Of a DNA stretch of 64,000 nt, positions 17,708 to 26,675 are shown piece after piece; position 1 is the first letter of the stretch; each line of letters starts with the position of its first letter. The translations under genes and the position numbers were made by a program. The notes under the pieces are model-generated. The model searched no databases and was not told the DNA's origin. It was given only the letters and a program-made list of their open reading frames with translations. Source of the stretch: Brumimicrobium ulvae. GTDB taxonomy: Bacteria; Bacteroidota; Bacteroidia; Flavobacteriales_D; Crocinitomicaceae. The stretch lies in NCBI RefSeq assembly GCF_947504225.1, contig NZ_CANNGT010000001.1, positions 186,001-250,000 on the forward strand. Reading direction: 5' to 3'.

Positions 17708-18388
17708 TTAAATATTTTTTTCTTCTTCGTATTGGAACTTGAATCCCAGCCTTTTACCTGTTTTTAATTCTTGGGAGGAAGTTGAAGATTTTATTTGCAT
17801 TACGTTAACGATACTCACATTTTGATAGGGAGGAGTGTGTAAATCGAACTCAGCAGCATGTTTAACCGAGATTTCAAAAATCATTTTCATTGCTTCTTCG
17901 TTGAATTGATTTGAACGAATGTTTCTAAAGAGATAGCCTAATTCTCCTTTACCTTCAACCATAAAGTGGCCATCTTTGTTGATGAAGATTCTTCCTATTA
18001 AATACCCTGCATCATTCATACGCTTTTGGAGAAAAGAATCTGCAAGGAAATTGTAAACGTTGATTACTCCGAAATAACCGCGTTCTTTATCTTCTTCTAT
18101 ATAGGAGTTCTTCCAAATGCTAGAATTATCAGGAAAGGTAAATACGTTGCTGTGCATATTAAAGACAAGAACGTCGCTTCCTACGTACGCATGTGTTTCG
18201 AAATCTCCATTGTCATCGTACTTTAAACGTACTCTTTCGTCATTGATTTCCTCTTTAAAGGCTTCTAATTCTGCTTCAATGATTTTCCTGAACTTGCAAT
18301 ACTGTTTCAGGGTCTTCTTGTAGACTTCCTGTTTTAATATTGAACGGCTTTTAAGCAGCTCAACAATGTTTTTATTTTGAACTTTCAT
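17708..18388 (-). CDS. conserved hypothetical protein downstream of proS
   Basis: From the ATG at 18388 the product has 226 residues and appears to be soluble. It is a mixed alpha/beta protein with a charged N-terminal helix and the strand-rich part GDFETHAYVGSDVLVFNMHSN. I recognise no domain. The start lies 4 bp after the proS stop, so it is almost surely co-transcribed with proS. The longer ORF beginning inside proS (18472) is less likely. Confidence 0.65.
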   Translation of the reverse strand: MKVQNKNIVELLKSRSILKQEVYKKTLKQYCKFRKIIEAELEAFKEEINDERVRLKYDDNGDFETHAYVGSDVLVFNMHSNVFTFPDNSSIWKNSYIEEDKERGYFGVINVYNFLADSFLQKRMNDAGYLIGRIFINKDGHFMVEGKGELGYLFRNIRSNQFNEEAMKMIFEISVKHAAEFDLHTPPYQNVSIVNVMQIKSSTSSQELKTGKRLGFKFQYEEEKNI

Positions 18389-18392
18389 TTTT

Positions 18393-19862
18393 TTAATAGG
18401 CTTTAGCAAACAAAACTCTTTTTGTTGAAGGTTTTCCTGTGAGGATACATTTACCTTCTTCCTCTTTTGCATCTAAAGGAATACAACGAATTGTCGCTTT
18501 GGTTTCTTCTTTGATTTTGCTTTCTGTCTCTACAGTACCATCCCAGTGGGCTGAAATGAATCCTCCTTTTTCTTCTAAAGCTTTTTTAAATTCTTCGTAA
18601 GTATCCACTGATGTTGTATTCGCAGTCCTGAAATCTTTTGCTCTATTGAAAAGATTTTCTTGGATTGACTCAAGCAGCTCGGCAATGTAGTTCTCTATTC
18701 CATCCCAGTCAACAACATTTTTCTCTTTCGTGTCTCTTCTTGCTACTTCTGCTTTGTTGTTTTCTAAATCACGCGGTCCAATCGCTACTCGTACTGGAAC
18801 TCCTTTTGCTTCATATTCAGCAAATTTCCATCCTGGACGTCGGTTGTCATCATCGTCGAATTTAACAGAAATACCTTTTGATTTAAGAACTGCAGACAAT
18901 GCGTTTACTTTTTCAGAAATAGCAGCCATTTGTTCTTCTGTCTTATATATAGGTACAATAGCAACTTGAATCGGGGCTAGTTTTGGAGGTAAAACCAATC
19001 CTTCGTCATCAGAGTGAGTCATGATTAATCCACCGATTAGTCGCGTAGAAACTCCCCATGAAGTTGCCCAAACATGTTCTAACTTTCCTTCTTTATCGGC
19101 AAATTTAACATCAAATGCTTTCGCGAAGTTTTGTCCTAAAAAGTGTGAAGTCCCTGCTTGAAGCGCTTTACCATCTTGCATCAATGCCTCAATACAGTAA
19201 GTTTCATCAGCACCTGCAAACCTTTCCGATTCTGTTTTGAATCCTTTAACCACTGGCATTGCCATGTAGTTTTCTGTGAAGTCCGCATAAACCTTTAGCA
19301 TTTGTTCAGCCTCTTCAATGGCTTCTGCTTTTGTGGTGTGGGCAGTGTGACCTTCTTGCCATAAGAATTCAGAGGTTCTCAAGAATAAACGGGTCCTCAT
19401 TTCCCAACGGACAACATTCGCCCATTGGTTGATCTTCAAGGGAAGGTCACGGTAAGATTGAATCCAGTTTTTAAATGAATTCCATATAATTGTTTCAGAA
19501 GTTGGACGTACAATTAATTCCTCCTCAAGTTTTGCTTCTGGATCAACAATTAACTGTCCTTCGTCTGTGTTTTTTAATCTATAGTGAGTAACAACTGCAC
19601 ATTCTTTTGCAAAACCTTCCACATGTTGGGCTTCCTTATTGAGGTAAGACTTGGGGATAAATAAAGGGAAATAAGCATTTGAGTGACCTGTTTCTTTAAA
19701 CTCAGCGTCTAAAACGGATTTCATATTTTCCCATATTGCATAACCATAAGGTTTGATGACCATGCAACCACGAACGTCTGAATGCTCTGCTAAATCAGCT
19801 CTTTCGATAACTTCATTATACCATTTAGAATAGTCTTCAGATCTTTTTGTGTACTTTGCCAT
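18393..19862 (-). CDS. proS: prolyl-tRNA synthetase, short archaeal/eukaryotic type
   Basis: Class II aminoacyl-tRNA synthetase of 489 residues, without the large insertion found in the E. coli-type enzyme. It has [20 protein letters not shown], the motif-2 region [22 protein letters not shown] and the anticodon-binding domain. It ends in a C-terminal extension closing with Ala-Tyr, as in the eukaryotic/archaeal type used by many Bacteroidota. The C-terminal zinc site is reduced (one Cys in RCIP, one in GKCILTG). Charging of tRNA-Pro with proline. Confidence 0.95.
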   Translation of the reverse strand: MAKYTKRSEDYSKWYNEVIERADLAEHSDVRGCMVIKPYGYAIWENMKSVLDAEFKETGHSNAYFPLFIPKSYLNKEAQHVEGFAKECAVVTHYRLKNTDEGQLIVDPEAKLEEELIVRPTSETIIWNSFKNWIQSYRDLPLKINQWANVVRWEMRTRLFLRTSEFLWQEGHTAHTTKAEAIEEAEQMLKVYADFTENYMAMPVVKGFKTESERFAGADETYCIEALMQDGKALQAGTSHFLGQNFAKAFDVKFADKEGKLEHVWATSWGVSTRLIGGLIMTHSDDEGLVLPPKLAPIQVAIVPIYKTEEQMAAISEKVNALSAVLKSKGISVKFDDDDNRRPGWKFAEYEAKGVPVRVAIGPRDLENNKAEVARRDTKEKNVVDWDGIENYIAELLESIQENLFNRAKDFRTANTTSVDTYEEFKKALEEKGGFISAHWDGTVETESKIKEETKATIRCIPLDAKEEEGKCILTGKPSTKRVLFAKAY

Positions 19863-19940
19863 AATTGTGGAACAGTTTTTGTTAATTTTCTCTTAAATTA
19901 TTAATGTTCGTTTATTTTTCAAACCAACATTTCTAGTTTA

Positions 19941-19948
19941 CAAAAATA
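19941..19948 (-). promoter_or_regulatory. -7 box for proS
   Basis: TATTTTTG on the minus strand fits TAnnTTTG. A TTTG element occurs further upstream at a slightly long spacing (about 23 bp). The predicted leader is about 75 nt. Confidence 0.4.
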
Positions 19949-19957
19949 AGAACACAA

Positions 19958-19989
19958 TTTGGAAAACCATCCAAAATGTTGTAAGTTTA
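19958..19989 (+). promoter_or_regulatory. probable promoter for the Gly/Tyr-rich lipoprotein gene
   Basis: TTTG (19958-19961), 20 bp, then TAAGTTTA (19982-19989) is one base off the -33/-7 consensus and lies just before the gene at 20002. It overlaps the opposite proS promoter region. Confidence 0.45.
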
Positions 19990-20001
19990 ACTTAAAGCAG
20001 A

Positions 20002-21096
20002 ATGATTATGAAATTTAAAGGACAATTTTCGATGTTAATAGGAGCAGTGGCGATTTTATCGTCTTGTTCAAATTATGAATATATTTCTGAGAATGACGTT
20101 TATATGCAAGCGCCAACAGAAATCAATTTAGAGGAGGATGAAAATGATCTTACTTCATTCAATGCTTTTAAGGCACGTGAGAAAGGGATTTATAAAGATG
20201 AGTACCGTGATCCACGTGTAAACGAACGTGTAAGAATGAATCAATTAATGATTATGAATGCCTACACACCTTTTGGAATGGGCTTTAGTCCGTACTTCTC
20301 TCCGTATGGTACTTATAGAAATGGACCAATTGGCTTCCATGGAATAGGAATGTACGGAAACTATACGGTTGGACATCAAGGTATATTCGATGGTTTTTAT
20401 AACCACTATGGATTTGGATACAGTCCTTATGGGTATGGTTACGGATATAATCCTTATGCATACGGATATGGCTATGGTGTTCATGGCTATGGTTATAATC
20501 CTTATTACTACGCAGGTGGACATCCATACTACGGAAATCAAAATCAAGGGGGGGTAACAAACAGTCAGCCAGTATATTCTGGAAAGCGTAATGCTTTAAG
20601 TTCTTCTTCGAACCGTTCTAGTAGTTACCCAAAGACGAAAAGTTTTACGGAAGTATCCTCGAACACAAGTTATAATGTCAATGACCAAACTTTAGGGACT
20701 TCAAGAAGAGGGGTAAAGAAAAGTTACGCAAGTAGCAATGCTTACGCAGGAAGTACAGGTGTAAATAAAAGCTCGTACAGTTCAACTCAAATTAAAAACA
20801 CTACATCTAGAGCAGGTTCTGTTCACCGCAGTACTGCAAATCGCAGCTATTCTCCGAGTGAGTCTGCAAGACGCTCTGGAGCTGTTCAGACGCAAAGAAG
20901 TGTTAGGGTTAGTAGTTCTTCAAGCCATAGAGGTGTGAGCTCTTCTCCTTCTCAACGTACGAGTGCAAGTCCAGTTCAGTCTAGACCTCAGTCACGTAGC
21001 TCTTTCTCAACAAGCGGAAGTACAAGAGGTACGGTTGCACCATCATCGAACAGATCTTCTGGATCAACAAATTCAAGTTCAGGAAGAAGAAGATAA
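20002..21096 (+). CDS. low-complexity lipoprotein, Gly/Tyr-rich then Ser/Arg-rich
   Basis: A 364-residue putative lipoprotein: the signal peptide ends in a lipobox at ILSSC (Cys 22). Residues about 80-185 are built of repeats of G, Y, N, P and H (many YGYG, GYNPY units). Residues about 190-364 are dominated by Ser, Arg, Thr and Gly, ending SSGRRR. There is no recognisable enzyme domain, so it is probably a disordered, possibly adhesive or matrix-like envelope protein. It lies 12 bp before an outer-membrane protein gene on the same strand, likely one operon. The start could be ATG 20002 or 20008. Confidence 0.75.
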   Translation: MIMKFKGQFSMLIGAVAILSSCSNYEYISENDVYMQAPTEINLEEDENDLTSFNAFKAREKGIYKDEYRDPRVNERVRMNQLMIMNAYTPFGMGFSPYFSPYGTYRNGPIGFHGIGMYGNYTVGHQGIFDGFYNHYGFGYSPYGYGYGYNPYAYGYGYGVHGYGYNPYYYAGGHPYYGNQNQGGVTNSQPVYSGKRNALSSSSNRSSSYPKTKSFTEVSSNTSYNVNDQTLGTSRRGVKKSYASSNAYAGSTGVNKSSYSSTQIKNTTSRAGSVHRSTANRSYSPSESARRSGAVQTQRSVRVSSSSSHRGVSSSPSQRTSASPVQSRPQSRSSFSTSGSTRGTVAPSSNRSSGSTNSSSGRRR

Positions 21097-21108
21097 GAAC
21101 ACTAAAAA

Positions 21109-22593
21109 ATGAACATGAGAAAAGTCGTAAAAACAGCCTTTTTGGTCCTGTTGTATCAGTTTTCTTTTGCCCAAAATGAAATGGATGTGTTGCGTTACAG
21201 TACCACAGATGTTTTTGGATCTGCCAGGTTTGAAGCCATGGCAGGTTCATTTGGTGGGCTAGGAGCAGATATCAGTGCAATGCAAATTAACCCTGCTGGA
21301 ATGGGGCGATTCTCCTCTTCACGTGTAGCGGTGAGTTTTAATAACAGCGTGATGAGCAATCAAACAACTTACAATGGTCGTGAAAGCGCTTCAAATCATA
21401 ATAAGTTTACCTTAAGTAGTGCTGGTGTAGTTTTTACTACTGATCTTTCAGAGAAAAATATTGGAAGAAGGTATAGTCAAGTGACCCTAGGTTATACACG
21501 ATTGAAGAACTTCAGCAATTCCATTCGATATGAAGGCCAGAACTTTTATTCTTTGCTGGACGTTTTTGCAAATGATGGAAGGGGAATAGACCCTGAGTAT
21601 ATTTATGATGAACGTCCTTTTACAACTGGATTAGCCTATGATGTTTTTGCGCTGGATTATGATATGAATGGAAATTATATTTCCCGTTTAACCATGGGAG
21701 ATATGTACCACGACCGTGAAATCAATACAGGTGGAGGAATAGGTGAATTTCATATTGGTTATTCCGAAAACTATGGGAATGTATTCTATTATGGTGGAAG
21801 TATAGGAATTAGAAGAGTAAAATACGACGAAAACTATACACATAGCGAACGTCTGCTAGACACCGTAGGGACAACATTGCGTTCTTTCGATTATAGGTAC
21901 GAACAATATTCAACTGGGACAGGACTGAATTTTAAATTAGGTGTGCTATTTTTACCATCAGAGCAGATTCGATTAGGGTTGGCTTTTGAATCTCCAACAG
22001 TAGTAGGGATGAAAGAAGAATGGTCGGCAAATATGACGGCAATGCACAATGATGGATTAAAATCAGTGCTTCCAGAATATGTTCCGGTAGGAAGATTTGA
22101 CTACCGTGTGAAGACACCAATGAAGTTACGTGCATCTTTTGCTTATATCTTGGGATTGCGTGGAGCGATTAATGTGGATTTAGAAATGGCGAGACTACCT
22201 GGAGGAATGCTTAGGCCATCGAATGATTTACAGTCTTCAGCGAGTGCATATACTTTTGAATATGAAAACAAAGAAGTTGAAGCTCAGTTCCGCACTATTT
22301 TAAACACCCGAATTGGAATGGAATACATGATATTCCCTGATTTTTTCTTACGTGGTGGAATTGCAATTTTGCCGCAACCCTACAAAAAAGAAATTGGGAA
22401 TATTAATACTCCGAATATGACCTATTCAGGTGGAATAGGGTGGGAAAGCAAGAGGTTCGCTGTTGACTTGAGTTACCGAGTGCTGAGTTTAAGTAGTGAT
22501 TATTATGCTTTCGATCCTTCTAAAATAGAAAACAGAGCAGAGTTCAATACGAATGTGCATAATATCGTAATTACTGCAGGTTTTAAGTTTTAG
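21109..22593 (+). CDS. OmpP1/FadL-like outer-membrane transport protein
   Basis: The 494-residue product has a signal peptide (ending near SFAQNEM) and a conserved N-terminal part SARFEAMAGSFGGLGADISA plus QINPAGMGRF. This is typical of the Bacteroidota OmpP1/FadL/TodX-like barrels, in which the N-terminus plugs the channel. The rest is rich in alternating aromatic beta strands, and the C-terminus ends in F (TAGFKF) as usual for outer-membrane barrels. Family members carry hydrophobic molecules across the outer membrane; the substrate here is unknown. Its end overlaps the convergent gene by 11 bp. Confidence 0.82.
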   Translation: MNMRKVVKTAFLVLLYQFSFAQNEMDVLRYSTTDVFGSARFEAMAGSFGGLGADISAMQINPAGMGRFSSSRVAVSFNNSVMSNQTTYNGRESASNHNKFTLSSAGVVFTTDLSEKNIGRRYSQVTLGYTRLKNFSNSIRYEGQNFYSLLDVFANDGRGIDPEYIYDERPFTTGLAYDVFALDYDMNGNYISRLTMGDMYHDREINTGGGIGEFHIGYSENYGNVFYYGGSIGIRRVKYDENYTHSERLLDTVGTTLRSFDYRYEQYSTGTGLNFKLGVLFLPSEQIRLGLAFESPTVVGMKEEWSANMTAMHNDGLKSVLPEYVPVGRFDYRVKTPMKLRASFAYILGLRGAINVDLEMARLPGGMLRPSNDLQSSASAYTFEYENKEVEAQFRTILNTRIGMEYMIFPDFFLRGGIAILPQPYKKEIGNINTPNMTYSGGIGWESKRFAVDLSYRVLSLSSDYYAFDPSKIENRAEFNTNVHNIVITAGFKF

Positions 22594-24121
22594 GATCTAC
22601 CTTTTGTTTAACCAAGTCGGTAAATAACTCTCCAGTGATTTTAGATTCTAGCCAAGACTTCACATCGATGTAGTCTAAGATGACCCTTTCATTTTCATCT
22701 TCTAGAAGAGTGTTGATTTGTTTCAACGTTTCCTTATATATAGGAATCGTTTCTAATTGTGTTGCTGTTTTCGCAATCTTCTTAATTTGCCTGATGAAGA
22801 CCTTTTCGATTTGATGATCTCTTTTGGTCTTGTTTAAATACCTGATCGCTGAGTTTGAAGAGTATTCTAAATAATCATAGTTGGTCAACTCGAAATGCAA
22901 TAATAAATTTAAAATGCGTGAGAAACTGTAAATATCCTGACGCAATTGTTGTTCATTATCATTGAGGATCATGTTGATGAACTGTAAAGCATTTTTATAG
23001 TCGCTCATTGCAAACAAAGTGTAGGCTGCATTAAAGTAGAACTTTATTTGGTGCTCTTTGCTTGAACGCTTAATCAACTCCTTGTTTTCTTGATAACCAT
23101 TTTCAAATACCGCTAAAGATTTGTCGAATTGTCCTTGTATGTTGTAAAGGTGCATCTGATCTGTCAATAAGATGTTGTTGATGCGCAAGGTCAGGTGTAA
23201 GGATTTAAATCCTTTCTTTCCTTTAAGTCCTTTGATTTGCTGAATCATTTCGTGAGCCATTTCAAAGTTCTTCTCATTGGTATAGCTCTGCATTAAATGG
23301 AAGAGCGTAAGCACATACCTCTGAGCTAAGTCTTCTTTGATTTTTGGATTTTGGTCTAAAATCAAGCGAACACGATTGAACTTAGTGTAGCTTAATTCAA
23401 AATCTCTGCTGGTAACAGCACATAAACCTTGGATATAGTAACAAATTGACGCTGCTCTTTTTGAAAGCGCAGTGTTTTTTCCTTTGATTAATTCATGATT
23501 GGCGATTTCATCCACCGTTCTCCTCTGTTCTTCGTTTTTAGCGAATCCATCACTTCTAAAAACCGCGTTAATACGAGAATAAAGTATGTGGTAGGCAGCC
23601 AAATTTCTTAACTTATCAATGACTAAACTTTCTTCCGCAATGATGTTGTTTAAATCGATATCAAAATCACCAGATTCATAAGATTCTTCAGTGAGTACCT
23701 TTTCCCATGAAATTAATTCGATGAGGAAATAAAACTCTTCGTGTTCGTGTGCAATTTTTTTGGCGCGCTTCAAAAACTTTTTGGCTTCTTTGTGAAGGGC
23801 TTTGTCATATAATAACTCAATGTTTTTAATCTCTTGCTTTAAGATACTTGAAGTAGACTGTTCTCCATGAAATTGCCTTAAACTTTTAAGGATCAGCTTG
23901 TACAAGTGATTTTTCTCCGAAGGCAAGTGCTTGATGAAGCGTTCTTTTTTGAAGTGCTCCTTTACTTTGGCTTCGTCGTAAACAGATTGGCTGTCGATAA
24001 AGTCAAATAATTTAAAGTAATTTTTTTCTCCCGACTGAATAGACGAAGAGAGTTTGAAAAATCGTTTTTCTGACTTGGTCAGAGATTTAATTAAATGAAA
24101 TAGTTCATTACTTGGTTTCAT
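22583..24121 (-). CDS. helical-repeat hypothetical protein
   Basis: The 512-residue soluble protein is almost entirely helical and charged, with a TPR-like rhythm (for example FYFNAAYTLFAMSDYKNALQF). The N-terminus (LFHLIKSLTKSEKRFFKLSS) is a conserved opening known to me from uncharacterised Bacteroidota proteins. No signal peptide or catalytic motif is seen. It may be a scaffold protein. Convergent with the FadL-like gene with an 11-bp overlap. Confidence 0.7.
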   Translation of the reverse strand: MKPSNELFHLIKSLTKSEKRFFKLSSSIQSGEKNYFKLFDFIDSQSVYDEAKVKEHFKKERFIKHLPSEKNHLYKLILKSLRQFHGEQSTSSILKQEIKNIELLYDKALHKEAKKFLKRAKKIAHEHEEFYFLIELISWEKVLTEESYESGDFDIDLNNIIAEESLVIDKLRNLAAYHILYSRINAVFRSDGFAKNEEQRRTVDEIANHELIKGKNTALSKRAASICYYIQGLCAVTSRDFELSYTKFNRVRLILDQNPKIKEDLAQRYVLTLFHLMQSYTNEKNFEMAHEMIQQIKGLKGKKGFKSLHLTLRINNILLTDQMHLYNIQGQFDKSLAVFENGYQENKELIKRSSKEHQIKFYFNAAYTLFAMSDYKNALQFINMILNDNEQQLRQDIYSFSRILNLLLHFELTNYDYLEYSSNSAIRYLNKTKRDHQIEKVFIRQIKKIAKTATQLETIPIYKETLKQINTLLEDENERVILDYIDVKSWLESKITGELFTDLVKQKVDPKT

Positions 24122-24205
24122 GAGAAAACATGAGTTTATTTACGCCACGAATTTACGACTTTTTAAAGACTAACAAAAATAAGGGTAATCTTGTTTTCCT
24201 AAAAT

Positions 24206-24237
24206 GTAAAATACTGCCATAAAATGACAGTATTTAC
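24206..24237 (-). terminator. hairpin, possible terminator
   Basis: The arms GTAAAATACTG and CAGTATTTAC enclose an 11-nt centre with a few extra pairs. On the minus strand it is followed by T-rich sequence. It lies about 150 nt downstream of the glucosaminidase gene. No other feature is seen in the 265-bp gap 24122-24386. Confidence 0.4.
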
Positions 24238-24386
24238 TTTCCAACAATTAACTTACTACCGCTTTTAAGTTGCGGAAACTATAAAAAAAAACATTAGGTT
24301 TTTAGTTATTCTATTTCGGTTGAGTTTTTTCTTGAATCTCTGTAGGTCAGAGCGAAAAATTACTTTTCCTATGTTTTAAAAGTGTT

Positions 24387-25331
24387 TTATTTGTTTAAAG
24401 CGAAGCTTGGAGGAGTAATGTTGTTGCGCTCAGCCAATGACTTTAGTTGTACACCATGTTCCTGTGAAATTTTCCATAACTCTTGCAAGTCTGTTGCTTT
24501 TAAATTCGTCAATTCATCAGCTATTCTTTTTCTTTTACGCATGATGTAAACCTTATCGCCTTTCTCCAGTACTTCCTTATCCGCTGGAAAATCATTCCAT
24601 CTGTTCAATTGACGAAGACTCACGCCAAATTCTTTTGAAATCTGGTAGAAAGTATCATGGTTTCCTGCAATTACATACATCGTTCGGTTCTTATTGGTGT
24701 GAACCTGTCGCTTGTTTTTAACAGCTTGCGTATGCGTGTTTTTACTAGGCGCATTAAGTTTTGGAGCTTTGGTGTCCTTTTTATTTTGAAGTTCTGGTTC
24801 TTGATTAACAATTAAATCATCAAAAGAATATTTGTCGTACTGATCTAAATCGTAACGTTCAATTAAGTCAATTAACCTTTTGTCATATGAAGGATTTGTA
24901 GCATAACCGGCTTGTTTTAAACCTTTAGCCCAGCCTTTGTAATCTGTTACGTCTAAATCAAAAAGAAAAGCATAGCGCGAACGTCCTGTTAAGAAATGAC
25001 TATGGTCTTCAAAAGATTGCGCTGCATTTTTGTATTTTCTAAAACACTCGTTACGCTTGTCATCATCTTTAAGGAAAGATTCGCCTTTCCAATCGTGACA
25101 TTTTATACCGAAATGATTATTGGCTTTTACTGCAAGGTCAGAATTTCCAAATCCACTTTCTAATATACCTTGAGCCAGTGTTATACTTGCAGGAACTCCA
25201 TGCGAATGCATTTGACTGATGGCAACATCTTTCCATGTTTCAATGTATTTCTCAAGAGAAATCTTTGGAGTGTTACCCGCTGCTGAAAAGCTAAATGTGA
25301 TAAGAAATAAAAGGGCCAATAAATTTTTCAT
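24387..25331 (-). CDS. glucosaminidase with LysM domain
   Basis: From the ATG at 25331 the product has 314 residues: a signal peptide (1-19, FSAAG), then a GH73-type glucosaminidase domain, then a low-complexity linker and a LysM-like peptidoglycan-binding unit. The GH73-type domain shows SITLAQGILESGFGNSDLA with its catalytic Glu, NNHFGIKCHDW, FRKYKNAAQSFEDHSHFL and YATNPSYDKRLIDLIERY. The LysM-like unit reads MYVIAGNHDTFYQISKEFGV. The domain cuts glycan strands of peptidoglycan and could serve cell separation or remodelling. The ORF extends 10 residues upstream, but the signal peptide fits the internal ATG. Confidence 0.88.
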   Translation of the reverse strand: MKNLLALLFLITFSFSAAGNTPKISLEKYIETWKDVAISQMHSHGVPASITLAQGILESGFGNSDLAVKANNHFGIKCHDWKGESFLKDDDKRNECFRKYKNAAQSFEDHSHFLTGRSRYAFLFDLDVTDYKGWAKGLKQAGYATNPSYDKRLIDLIERYDLDQYDKYSFDDLIVNQEPELQNKKDTKAPKLNAPSKNTHTQAVKNKRQVHTNKNRTMYVIAGNHDTFYQISKEFGVSLRQLNRWNDFPADKEVLEKGDKVYIMRKRKRIADELTNLKATDLQELWKISQEHGVQLKSLAERNNITPPSFALNK

Positions 25332-25418
25332 GTCGAACTTGCTTTGACTAGTATTACGCAAGTTGTTAACAATGGTTACATAAATTGTTGAAAACTTCTT
25401 TTTTTTATGTTGAAAACT

Positions 25419-26471
25419 CTAAATGTTAGGCTTTTCTGTGTTTTGCTGCTTCAAAATGTAGTCATTGATGATGCGGCTCACTTCGTTTGCGCGATCAACC
25501 ACCATAAAATGACCTGTTCCTTTGATGAGGTGAATGTTTGGAACGTCAGGTGCAGGAATAACCATGTCTTTTGTACCGCTGATCTTTAATACAGGTTCTA
25601 CTCGTGTTTCATTCTTCCAGTTCATCATTTCATGGATGGCCCATTTGGAGAAGTGTGGATCAGAATCTTCTAAAATTGCATTTAAGTGTTCTTTCTTTTC
25701 AGCGCCAAACATAAAATTTGCAAGGGCCTTAGGCGGGTCGAACATTTCTGCTGGAAGTTTTCTGTCTAAATTGTGTTTTCCAACCAACTTAAAAAACGGA
25801 CGCATCTCATCTTTTGTTTCAACTGTTGAGAGTAAAATGGTGTATTTTGGATGGATGAACTTACTGATTTCAGTCGCTACTAAACCACCAAAGCTCACAC
25901 CCATAATGGCAAACTCTTCGTCGGTATCAATTTTTTTTGCTAACCGCACAGCGTATTCTTCTATGGCTTCATTTTCTTTTGGCGTTATCCATTCTAAAGG
26001 AATAATTTCACCTACTAAGTCCAATTCCTTAAATACTCGTGAGTCTGCACCTAACCCACTAATGGCATATATTTTCACCCTCTTTTCCGCAGCGTATTCG
26101 TCAAATAACCCCGCTAATTTGAATACAGGGGTATTTAATGTGTCTTGATTTTTCGTTATCCATGCCGAAGGTATTTCGATTAACGCTCCATTACTAGAGG
26201 TCTTTATTGGGTAGCTTTTACCATTGAACTTTACACTTCCAATCACCTGAGCGGTGTCGATTTTCTCTGAAAGGGCAGGGCTTAATTGACCGATGTCAGC
26301 AATAAAGTCTAACATCTGCTCATTACTCAAATAGTATTTGCTGATGTCATCTTCCAATTGTACCGCTTCCAACTGTTCAAGATCTGCAAAGTTCGATAAG
26401 GTCATTCCTTTATCACTTCTGCAAGAAAAGAAGCTAAAGGAAACGAAAATGACTAAAATTATTCTGTTCAT
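25419..26471 (-). CDS. alpha/beta-hydrolase-like lipoprotein
   Basis: The 350-residue product has a lipoprotein signal (lipobox SFFSC, Cys 17), a unique N-terminal 130 residues, and then an alpha/beta-hydrolase fold. That fold shows a YAISGLGADSRVFKEL oxyanion strand, the nucleophile elbow MGVSFGGL (Ser of GxSxG), a late Asp in SGTKDMVIP and the His in IKGTGHFMVV. A complete catalytic triad is therefore visible. The substrate is unknown. It is followed 88 bp later by the glucosaminidase gene. Confidence 0.8.
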   Translation of the reverse strand: MNRIILVIFVSFSFFSCRSDKGMTLSNFADLEQLEAVQLEDDISKYYLSNEQMLDFIADIGQLSPALSEKIDTAQVIGSVKFNGKSYPIKTSSNGALIEIPSAWITKNQDTLNTPVFKLAGLFDEYAAEKRVKIYAISGLGADSRVFKELDLVGEIIPLEWITPKENEAIEEYAVRLAKKIDTDEEFAIMGVSFGGLVATEISKFIHPKYTILLSTVETKDEMRPFFKLVGKHNLDRKLPAEMFDPPKALANFMFGAEKKEHLNAILEDSDPHFSKWAIHEMMNWKNETRVEPVLKISGTKDMVIPAPDVPNIHLIKGTGHFMVVDRANEVSRIINDYILKQQNTEKPNI

Positions 26472-26675
26472 TACAAGTGTTTTAAATAGGATAAGTTAAA
26501 AAAGTTCCTTCTTACCGACGAAATTAAGAATTCTTGTTTCTAGAAATACATTATTGAAATATAAATGGTCTTTTATGTATAGAAAAAATGCTTCTTTAGC
26601 GCTTAATTTAGTCTTAGTTATTGATAAATTGACTAATTTTAGAGCATACCCAAACATCAAACTGGAAAGCAATAA

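Noticed and set aside
20245-20560. Two overlapping minus-strand frames rich in His, Ile and Thr
   Set aside because: They are shadows of the Gly/Tyr-rich repeats of the real gene on the plus strand.
25534-26148. 204-codon plus-strand frame opposite the hydrolase gene
   Set aside because: It is antisense to the recognised alpha/beta-hydrolase with catalytic triad, and its composition (high Ser/Phe) is typical of a reverse shadow.
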